NCBI GenBank assembly: GCA_016187725.1
Contig: JACPJE010000136.1
Span: forward strand, 1-40,420
Length of the DNA stretch: 40,420 nt
Origin: Candidatus Latescibacterota bacterium
Lineage (GTDB): Bacteria > Latescibacterota > UBA2968 > UBA8231
Direction of reading: 5' to 3'
Numbering within the stretch: position 1 is the first letter of the stretch; each line of letters starts with the position of its first letter. Positions 7,783-16,778 of the stretch are shown piece after piece. The position numbers and the translations under genes were made by a program. The notes beneath the pieces are model-generated. The model was not told the origin of the DNA. It made no database searches and saw only the letters and a list, made by a program, of their open reading frames with translations.

Positions 7783-8859
7783 ATGGCAAAGAAAGCTGCA
7801 GCACCGCGTCCCAAAAGACTGCGGGTCGCCCTCATCGGCGCGGGGGGCATCGCCGGGACCCACATGCGGTACTACGCCAAGATGGAGGACGTGGAACTGG
7901 TGGCCCTGGCTGATATCTCCGAGGCCAGTATGGCCCAGCGGGCTGAGGAATACAAGATCGCCGACTGTTTCACCGACTACCGCGAGATGCTGGAAAAGAT
8001 CCGTCCCGATGCGGTGAGTGTTTGCACTCCCAACGGATTGCACGCGCCGGCCACCGTTGCCGCGCTGTCAGCCGGCGCCCACGTGCTGGTCGAAAAGCCG
8101 ATGGCGATGAACGCCCGCGAAGCGCAGGCCATGATCGGCGCTGCCAGGAAGCACCGGCGGAAACTGGTCATCGGCTTCCAGCACCGCTTTGAGCCCAAGA
8201 CCCAGTTCATCAAAAAAGCGGTGGAGGCCGGCCAGTTGGGCGAGGTGGTCTACGCCCGGGTCCAGGCCCTGCGGCGGCGCGGCATCCCCAACTGGGGGGT
8301 GTTCGGGCGCAAGGACCTGCAGGGCGGGGGTCCGCTCATCGACATCGGCGTGCATGTCCTGGAAGCGACTCATTACGCCATGGGCACACCCAGGCCGGTG
8401 GCGGCCAGCGGCGGTATCTTCACCTATCTGGGCGACAAGAGGTCCAGCGTGGTCTCCCAATGGCCCAATTGGGACTACAAAACCTACACGGTCGAGGATC
8501 TGGCGGTGGGCCAGATCCGCTTTGAGAACGGCGCGGTGCTCCACCTCGAAGCCAGTTTTGCCGCCCATCTAGAGAAGGACGTGTGGACCTTCCAGATCAT
8601 GGGGGAGAAGGGAGGGGCGACCTGGGATCCGCCGGCCCTCTTCTGCGACGACTTAGGCCACATGGTCAATGTCAGCCCCGGGTGGCTCCCCCGCGACAGC
8701 GCCGCGGATTGTTTTGCCATCAAGATGCGCAACTTTGTCGAGCACGTGCTCCACGGCAAACCCACCGGGGCGCCGGCCGAGCACGGGTTGATGGTGCAGA
8801 AGATGCTGGACGGGATCTACGAATCGGCAGAGAAGGGAAGAGAGATCAGGCTCAGGTGA
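7783..8859 (+). CDS. Gfo/Idh/MocA family oxidoreductase
   Basis: This 358-residue NAD(P)-dependent sugar dehydrogenase has the N-terminal Rossmann motif GAGGIAG (19-25), the cofactor and substrate lysine motif EKPMA (Lys105), and the C-terminal IDIGVH line (Asp187, His191) that carries the usual catalytic His and Asp. Family members oxidise sugars, sugar acids or inositols, or act in redox hydrolysis of glycosides. It follows the DUF6807 gene by 29 bases and is probably its operon partner. The first 10-12 residues are a basic, alanine-rich extension. The TGA stop lies inside a perfect hairpin (8851-8871), and a terminator-like hairpin follows at 8884-8921. Confidence 0.9.
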   Translation: MAKKAAAPRPKRLRVALIGAGGIAGTHMRYYAKMEDVELVALADISEASMAQRAEEYKIADCFTDYREMLEKIRPDAVSVCTPNGLHAPATVAALSAGAHVLVEKPMAMNAREAQAMIGAARKHRRKLVIGFQHRFEPKTQFIKKAVEAGQLGEVVYARVQALRRRGIPNWGVFGRKDLQGGGPLIDIGVHVLEATHYAMGTPRPVAASGGIFTYLGDKRSSVVSQWPNWDYKTYTVEDLAVGQIRFENGAVLHLEASFAAHLEKDVWTFQIMGEKGGATWDPPALFCDDLGHMVNVSPGWLPRDSAADCFAIKMRNFVEHVLHGKPTGAPAEHGLMVQKMLDGIYESAEKGREIRLR

Positions 8860-8883
8860 TACTCACCTGAGCGTGGGGGGGAC

Positions 8884-8921
8884 AAAGGGGTCGGCCTGGG
8901 CATCATGGGCAGACCCCTTTT
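8884..8921 (+). terminator. Probable intrinsic terminator after the oxidoreductase gene
   Basis: AAAGGGGTC (8884-8892) pairs with GACCCCTTT (8912-8920) around a 19-base loop, ending in a short run of four T residues. It separates the metabolic operon from the sigma54 activator gene. The U-tract is short, so efficiency is uncertain. Confidence 0.5.
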
Positions 8922-8950
8922 ATGTGATTCCCAACAGAGAGGAAGAGCGT

Positions 8951-11900
8951 ATGCCCAAGGCCTATCACACCACCGGTGTTTGGGAGCACTTTACGGTGCA
9001 GGACGGGCTGCCGGACATGAAGATCGAGTGCGTCTTCGAGGATCGCAACGGCAGGTTGTGGATAGGGACCCACGACCAGGGGGTGGTCTGCTACGAGGGA
9101 GGGGAATTCAATTCCTTCTCCTGCCGCGAGGGGCTTTCAGGGGAAGGAGTGTTCAGCATTCTGGAAGACAGGCAGGGAAAACTGTGGTTGGCGACCAACC
9201 GCGGTTTGACGGTGTGCGATGGCGGGGGATTCAAAAGCCTGGGCCTGGAAGAACCCTGCAGTTTTCTGTGGGGCAGTTGCATGGACTTGGAGGGCAGGCT
9301 GTGGTTCGGGATGGAGCGTCAGCCGGGCCGGCCGCCGATGGCAGTCCGCTGGGATGGGCAGCAGCTGGAGCGCCTGGAACTCAGCCAGCAGGCCGAAGAG
9401 CAGGGGCAGAGTATACACCAGGTCATCTGCGATGGGGAGGGGGTGGTCTGGTTGGGAGGAGAGGGGTTGTATAGGTATGTAGGTGGGGAAGGGTTCACTG
9501 ATGTAATGGTGCCTTTTTTAGGGGAGCTTGTTGAAGGGTTATTGTCTTGTAGAGATGGTTGTGGTTTATGGATCTCCACAGAAACCAAATTGTGGGTTTA
9601 CGATAGAAATGGGTTCAAAGAAATATTTAAAACACCAAAAACGCAGGGGCCTGTTTCAGTATTGCTTGATCCATCTGAAGGGGCGTGGTTAGAGACATAT
9701 GATGGAAAGTTATTCTACTATGATGGAGAGACGTTTCATTTGGTTCGTGGTTTAAATACTACCATAAGAAGTAGGCTGTGTCTCGATAGAACTGGCAGAT
9801 TATGGATAGGCACCTATGGAATGGGCTTGTATTGCTATGACCTCAAGCGGATGAAGGTCCTCCATGCGGAACACGGTCTTCCAGCAGATGCGGTACTCTG
9901 CCTGGCTGAAGAAAAAGAAAGCGGAGAGCTTTGGATCGGGACGCGAAGGGGATTAACAGGATGGGATGGGAGCACTTTTTGTCATAGAAGTGATTCTCTT
10001 TTAAAGGATGATACAGAAATTAGCCAGATTTTAGAAGATACCTGTCAACGGCTTTGGGTGGCTACTAGTAATGGACAGTTGCTTGTATTTAAAGAGGGTG
10101 GTGCTAGCTTATTCCCCACATCTCCAAGTCTAAAGAGATTTAGAATAAGTAGCCTAGCAGAGGATTCTAAAAGACGAATTTGGTTTGGCTTACGTTTTGG
10201 TATGGGTTTCGGTTACTGTGAGAACAATGAAACAGCATGCTTCCTATCCCAAAAGGATGCGGAATACCCTGTCTGGATAGGCGCCATTGAGGTAGATAGG
10301 CAGGGGCGCGTGTGGTTGGGTTCCGCTGCTCCTGCCCAGTGGGAGGGGTTGTGCTGTTACGATGGGGCTACCTTCAAACATGTAGAGGGCGTGGGGCAAG
10401 CCGCTATCCTGGCTCTGAGAGAAGACCGGGATGGGCGTCTGTGGATAGGCACCAACGCCGGAGTCAGGTGTTATGACGGCCATGAATTCAAGGCGCTCAC
10501 CCGGGAGGATGGGTTGCCTTGCGAGATCGTCACTGCCATCCTGCAGACCACAGATGGCACTCTATGGTTTGGCACTGAAGGAGGTGGGGTTTGCCGGTAC
10601 GACGGAAAGGTGTGCCAGGTGATCCAGATCCCGGGAGATCAGAGGCGCAATGTAATACACGCCATCCACCAGGACCGCGCCGGGCGCATCTGGCTGGCGA
10701 CCGAAGGGGGGCTGGTAGAGTACACTCCCAATGAACTCAAGCCAGAGGTGGCGGTGGAAGAGGTCACTGCAGACCAGCGCTATGCCTTTCCTGTAGAACT
10801 CCAGGTTCCCAGTTCCGCCGCCAGCATCCGCATCCGTTTCCACGGCAAGAGCCCTGTATATCCGAGGACTTCGCTGGTATATCGATACCGGCTGGAGGGA
10901 CATGATCCAGACTGGCGGCAGGCCCGCGAGCGCTGGGTGGAATACCCCCAGCTCAAAGCCGGCGAGTACACTTTTGCGGTGCAGGTCGTGGACCGGGATC
11001 TCAATTATTCGACAACTGCCCAAGTACGGCTGGAGGTCAGGGCAGATCCGCGCATCGAGGCCCTCAACGAGGTCCTGTGGAAGGGTTCGGGCCAGGGGGA
11101 ATTCGTCGGTCACAGCCGGGCGCTGGACAAGGTGCGGGCTCAGATCCAGGATGTGGCCTCGTCCAGCCTAAGCGTGCTGATATTGGGAGAGACCGGTACC
11201 GGCAAGGGCTTGGTGGCTCGCGCAGTGCACGAATTGAGCCGGAGCAAGGGAGGCCCTTTCATCTTTGTCAACTGTGGCACCCTGCAGGGGGGGCTGGTTG
11301 ACAGCGAACTCTTCGGGCACGAACGGGGGGCCTTCACTGGCGCCAGTGCCCGCAAGATAGGCAAATTTGAACTAGCTGAAGGCGGGAGTATCTTTCTCGA
11401 CGAAATCGGCGATCTGCCGCTGGAATCACAGGTCCGATTGCTGCACGTGCTGCAAGACAGGTTCATAGAGCGAGTGGGCGGCAGGCAGCTCATCCCCATC
11501 GATGTGCGGATCATCGCCGCCACGAATCGCGACCTGAAAAAGGCGGTGGGCGAGGGGCAATTCCGCGCGGACCTGTACTATCGCTTGAATGATTTCTCCA
11601 TTCTCGTACCCCCCCTGCGCGAGCGCAAGGAAGACCTCCAGGAATTGGCCGCCTATTTCACCCGGCGCTTTGCTGCACACCTGGACCGGCCTACGCCGCG
11701 CTTGAGCGAAGAGGCGGTGGAGGTCCTGCGGGCCTATGACTGGCCAGGCAATATACGCGAACTCGAACACACCTTGCAACGCGCCGTCATCCTGGCCAAG
11801 GATGGATTCATCCGCCCCCGGCATATCGCCCTCGAACCCGCGTTTGAAGTCGAAACTATTCCAGAGGAATTGGCGATCCTGCCCTTGGAAGAGTACGAAC

Positions 11901-12040
11901 GCCGCTACTTGCGCAAGGTGCTGGAGCATACCGGGGGGATGATCTACGGCAGTCGCGGCGCTGCGGCGCTGCTGGGGTTACACCCCAATACCCTGCGCAG
12001 CCGCATGCAAAAACTAGGTGTCAGGAAGCCCAGGAAGTAG
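8951..12040 (+). CDS. Beta-propeller sigma54-dependent activator 1 (Reg_prop/Y_Y_Y/AAA+/Fis HTH)
   Basis: This 1029-residue protein begins with 14 Reg_prop repeats (recurring LWIGT-like lines, residues about 20-600), enough for two seven-bladed propellers. A Y_Y_Y domain follows (about 610-695). Then comes a complete sigma54 AAA+ domain: Walker A GETGTGKG (746-753), the sigma54-contact loop GAFTGA (793-798), Walker B IFLDEIGD (814-821), the AATNRD sensor and RLNDFSILVPPLRERKEDL. The last 34 residues are a Fis-type HTH. In hybrid two-component sensors, propellers and Y_Y_Y are periplasmic and linked to a kinase; here no signal peptide, membrane helix, kinase or receiver is seen, so sensing should be cytoplasmic. 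ATG 8951 has GAGGAAGA upstream; the longer frame from 8873 runs through the terminator. Bases of about 9450-10260 are clearly AT-richer than the rest. The likely targets are the CACGA palindromes just downstream. Confidence 0.92.
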   Translation: MPKAYHTTGVWEHFTVQDGLPDMKIECVFEDRNGRLWIGTHDQGVVCYEGGEFNSFSCREGLSGEGVFSILEDRQGKLWLATNRGLTVCDGGGFKSLGLEEPCSFLWGSCMDLEGRLWFGMERQPGRPPMAVRWDGQQLERLELSQQAEEQGQSIHQVICDGEGVVWLGGEGLYRYVGGEGFTDVMVPFLGELVEGLLSCRDGCGLWISTETKLWVYDRNGFKEIFKTPKTQGPVSVLLDPSEGAWLETYDGKLFYYDGETFHLVRGLNTTIRSRLCLDRTGRLWIGTYGMGLYCYDLKRMKVLHAEHGLPADAVLCLAEEKESGELWIGTRRGLTGWDGSTFCHRSDSLLKDDTEISQILEDTCQRLWVATSNGQLLVFKEGGASLFPTSPSLKRFRISSLAEDSKRRIWFGLRFGMGFGYCENNETACFLSQKDAEYPVWIGAIEVDRQGRVWLGSAAPAQWEGLCCYDGATFKHVEGVGQAAILALREDRDGRLWIGTNAGVRCYDGHEFKALTREDGLPCEIVTAILQTTDGTLWFGTEGGGVCRYDGKVCQVIQIPGDQRRNVIHAIHQDRAGRIWLATEGGLVEYTPNELKPEVAVEEVTADQRYAFPVELQVPSSAASIRIRFHGKSPVYPRTSLVYRYRLEGHDPDWRQARERWVEYPQLKAGEYTFAVQVVDRDLNYSTTAQVRLEVRADPRIEALNEVLWKGSGQGEFVGHSRALDKVRAQIQDVASSSLSVLILGETGTGKGLVARAVHELSRSKGGPFIFVNCGTLQGGLVDSELFGHERGAFTGASARKIGKFELAEGGSIFLDEIGDLPLESQVRLLHVLQDRFIERVGGRQLIPIDVRIIAATNRDLKKAVGEGQFRADLYYRLNDFSILVPPLRERKEDLQELAAYFTRRFAAHLDRPTPRLSEEAVEVLRAYDWPGNIRELEHTLQRAVILAKDGFIRPRHIALEPAFEVETIPEELAILPLEEYERRYLRKVLEHTGGMIYGSRGAAALLGLHPNTLRSRMQKLGVRKPRK

Positions 12041-12054
12041 CAGGTACAAGAGAG

Positions 12055-12068
12055 CACGAAATATCGTG
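12055..12068. promoter_or_regulatory. Activator site 1a
   Basis: CACGAAATATCGTG has CACGA/TCGTG arms around a 4-base centre. It is the exact reverse complement of site 1c, lies 15 bases after the activator 1 stop, and is about 220 bases upstream of the -24 element. It is probably an enhancer site for the Fis-type HTH of activator 1. Confidence 0.7.
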
Positions 12069-12083
12069 ATTGTTGCCCGGAAT

Positions 12084-12097
12084 CACGCCATTTCGTG
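12084..12097. promoter_or_regulatory. Activator site 1b
   Basis: CACGCCATTTCGTG shares the TCGTG arm and four of five bases of the other arm with sites 1a and 1c. Its centre is 29 bases from that of 1a, close to three helical turns, which would favour side-by-side binding of activator dimers. Confidence 0.65.
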
Positions 12098-12163
12098 GTG
12101 TGCTTTGATCTTATTATTTATATTCGCCTTATAGGGTTTTCCTGCACTTACAGGGCAATTTTA

Positions 12164-12177
12164 CACGATATTTCGTG
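12164..12177. promoter_or_regulatory. Activator site 1c
   Basis: CACGATATTTCGTG is centred 80 bases after site 1b and 111 bases before the GG of the -24 element. The AT-rich stretch between 1b and 1c (with ATTTAT and CCTTATAG) recurs in the second module and could bend. Confidence 0.7.
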
Positions 12178-12279
12178 GTTTTGATCAAAAAGGGGATTCT
12201 TGCTGTTGATGGTCTGAATACCCTGTGGGACAGAGGGTTAGGTCAGAGGGGACTGGTCGCAGAGTACCTCATCTGGCTC

Positions 12280-12295
12280 TGGCATGTTCTTTGTA
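12280..12295 (+). promoter_or_regulatory. Sigma54 (-24/-12) promoter 1
   Basis: TGGCATGTTCTTTGTA fits the consensus TGGCACG-N4-TTGCA with two changes and the required GG-N10-GT spacing (GG 12281-12282, GT 12293-12294). It precedes the response regulator and activator 2 genes. A 7-bp inverted repeat AGGTCTC/GAGACCT (12295-12313) spans the expected start point near 12306. Confidence 0.75.
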
Positions 12296-12357
12296 GGTCT
12301 CGTGCGGAGACCTGAAAGGATCAATTATGAAAAGGACGCCAGAGAAAGGGGAATACC

Positions 12358-13053
12358 ATGGGACGGATCCTCATCGCCGACAGCGACCACTGTTTTGCCT
12401 CAGCTCTCCGGGATGACTTGCGAAACCGGGCGTGGGAGGTGGAGATAGTCCCCGAAGGTGGCTGCGCGTTTGCCAGGCTCTGTGTCGAGTATTTCGATGT
12501 GGCTATCCTGGACTGCGGGGGGGCAGGGGGCAGGGGCCTGGACGTGCTGCGCGCCGTGCGCGAACGGGGTATCCAGGTAGAGGTGGTGATGGTCTCGGCC
12601 AGCGCTGCCATGGAAGAAGCCGTGCAGGCGCTCAAAGCAGGCGCTCAGGAATTCCTCAAAAAGCCCGTAGAGGTCAACCACCTGAGCTATCTCATCTCCA
12701 GATTGCTCGAGCGGCGCTGCGGCTCGCCCCATTACCTGGCCAACCGCCTGGACCTGTTCATCCGGGAACACTGCTCGCGCCGGGCGCTGCGCCTAGGTCA
12801 ACTGTGCGAGCACTTCAGAATTTCGCCGCGTTATGTCTCCAGGCTCCTGAGCCTGCATCTGGGGATCTCGTTCCGCCAGCGCCTGCGCTACTACCGCGTA
12901 CAGGTGGCCAAGCGCTTGATCGAAACTACTTCTCTGCCGCTACATGTTATTGCCGCGCAGTGCGGGTTCAACAGCCCTGGCAGGTTGAGCGAAGCCTTCC
13001 ACCAGCAGGAGGGCCTGCCGCCCAAAAGGTACCGGACCTTGTACAAAGGGTGA
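12358..13053 (+). CDS. Response regulator: receiver domain plus AraC-type HTH
   Basis: Residues 1-120 form a receiver domain: the acidic pair is Asp8 and Asp10, the likely phosphorylation site is Asp52 in AILDC, the switch serine is near Ser80 and the conserved lysine is Lys102 in LKKPV. Residues about 128-231 are an AraC/XylS DNA-binding domain with two HTHs, including the signature CGFNSPGRLSEAFHQQEGLPPKRYR. It is cytoplasmic, about 231 residues. AAAGGGGAATACC precedes the ATG. It sits directly after sigma54 promoter 1 and three bases before activator 2, so both genes should be transcribed together. The likely partner is the orphan soluble kinase at 21586, the only histidine kinase in the window; that pairing is inference. 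Its own target promoter is not identified. Confidence 0.9.
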   Translation: MGRILIADSDHCFASALRDDLRNRAWEVEIVPEGGCAFARLCVEYFDVAILDCGGAGGRGLDVLRAVRERGIQVEVVMVSASAAMEEAVQALKAGAQEFLKKPVEVNHLSYLISRLLERRCGSPHYLANRLDLFIREHCSRRALRLGQLCEHFRISPRYVSRLLSLHLGISFRQRLRYYRVQVAKRLIETTSLPLHVIAAQCGFNSPGRLSEAFHQQEGLPPKRYRTLYKG

Positions 13054-13056
13054 TCG

Positions 13057-16200
<3,144 letters not shown>

Positions 16201-16211
16201 TTTTTCGACGT

Positions 16212-16225
16212 TACGATATTTCGTA
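16212..16225. promoter_or_regulatory. Activator site 2a
   Basis: TACGATATTTCGTA, with pairing extended by one base on each side (TTACGA/TCGTAA, 16211-16226), lies 11 bases after the activator 2 stop and 215 bases before the GG of the second -24 element. Confidence 0.7.
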
Positions 16226-16239
16226 ATTTCAAATTTAAT

Positions 16240-16253
16240 TGCGAAATATCGTA
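16240..16253. promoter_or_regulatory. Activator site 2b
   Basis: TGCGAAATATCGTA is the reverse complement of site 2a with one change. Its centre is 28 bases from 2a, against 29 between sites 1a and 1b. Confidence 0.68.
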
Positions 16254-16317
16254 ACGAATGGATATATTTATCTCCCTTATAGTTAGGATATTTTTGCCCA
16301 GAATAGGGTATATGGAT

Positions 16318-16331
16318 TACGATATATCGTA
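16318..16331. promoter_or_regulatory. Activator site 2c
   Basis: TACGATATATCGTA is a perfect 14-base palindrome. Its centre is 78 bases after 2b and 109 bases before the GG of the -24 element, against 80 and 111 in the first module. Confidence 0.72.
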
Positions 16332-16394
16332 GGTTAGGAGAAAACTCAGAAATTCCTGGACAGACCTAGAATCAGAGATAAATATAGTCTTTAC

Positions 16395-16432
16395 AACCAC
16401 CTGAGTCCATTGAGACCCAGGTGGTTTTTTTT
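16395..16432 (+). terminator. Intrinsic terminator of the activator 2 transcript
   Basis: AACCACCTG (16395-16403) pairs with CAGGTGGTT (16418-16426) over 9 bp with a 14-base loop, and eight T residues run from 16425 to 16432. The T tract runs straight into the -24 box of sigma54 promoter 2, so upstream transcription ends where the effector operon begins. Confidence 0.75.
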
Positions 16433-16447
16433 GGCATAGTATTTGTA
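16432..16447 (+). promoter_or_regulatory. Sigma54 (-24/-12) promoter 2
   Basis: TGGCATAGTATTTGTA has GG (16433-16434) and GT (16445-16446) 10 bases apart, and matches promoter 1 at TGGCAT and TTGTA. It precedes the effector operon that starts at 16512. Confidence 0.75.
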
Positions 16448-16461
16448 GTGGTTTGTGAGGT

Positions 16462-16479
16462 CCGCTTGAGAACAAGCGG
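16462..16479 (+). other. Hairpin in the leader of the effector operon
   Basis: CCGCTTG (16462-16468) and CAAGCGG (16473-16479) form a perfect 7-bp stem with an AGAA loop, starting about five bases after the expected transcription start near 16457. A short CTTTTC follows. It could stabilise the 5' end or act as a weak attenuator. Confidence 0.45.
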
Positions 16480-16511
16480 CTTTTCATTTCATCAACCCCC
16501 AGGAGGGAGTC

Positions 16512-16760
16512 ATGAGCCAATCTGTGAAGTTCCTGAGCAATAACCTCGTGCGCTGGGCAGCGGGCTGGATGGCCAGATCCCTGGCAGTAGTCTCGGTATT
16601 TCTGCTGGGCAGGTCCGGGGAGGCAGTGGCACAGCCGATGGAATCTGAAAATGGGCATTCGCCTGCCTATACCCTTGGGCATGGGACAGAGGTGCAGGTG
16701 AGCTATGTGCAGATAGGGCACAAGGATGGAGATGATTGGCCACGCCCTGTACCTGAATAA
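16512..16760 (+). CDS. Small exported peptide, first gene of the sigma54 effector operon
   Basis: This 82-residue protein has one of the best ribosome sites in the window (AGGAGGGAGTC before ATG), which supports real translation. Residues about 15-33 are hydrophobic after a basic N-terminus (Lys6, Arg14), and GEAVA-Q at 37-41 fits a signal peptidase I site, leaving a mature peptide of about 42 residues starting QPMESENGHS. The mature part has no cysteine, is polar and Gly/His-rich with two GH pairs (LGHGTE, QIGHKD) and ends in WPRPVPE. I do not recognise the family. As the first gene before a glycosyltransferase-transglutaminase fusion and a GT2 enzyme, it could be their peptide substrate or a secreted signal; that is inference. 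Its size alone would make it easy to miss in automatic annotation. Confidence 0.65.
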   Translation: MSQSVKFLSNNLVRWAAGWMARSLAVVSVFLLGRSGEAVAQPMESENGHSPAYTLGHGTEVQVSYVQIGHKDGDDWPRPVPE

Positions 16761-16778
16761 GTGGTTCAATAGTAATGG

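Noticed and set aside
6758..7804. Upstream extension of the metallophosphatase frame to 7804
   Set aside because: It runs antisense through the DUF6807 gene and across both promoters; phosphatase similarity begins at 6757.
8851..8871. Perfect 9-bp hairpin over the oxidoreductase stop codon as a terminator
   Set aside because: The stem is followed by a G-run, not T residues; the hairpin at 8884-8921 is a better candidate.
12295..12313. AGGTCTC/GAGACCT inverted repeat as a leader RNA hairpin
   Set aside because: The expected transcription start (near 12306) falls inside it, so only half would be in the RNA. It may be a protein site, but there is no support.
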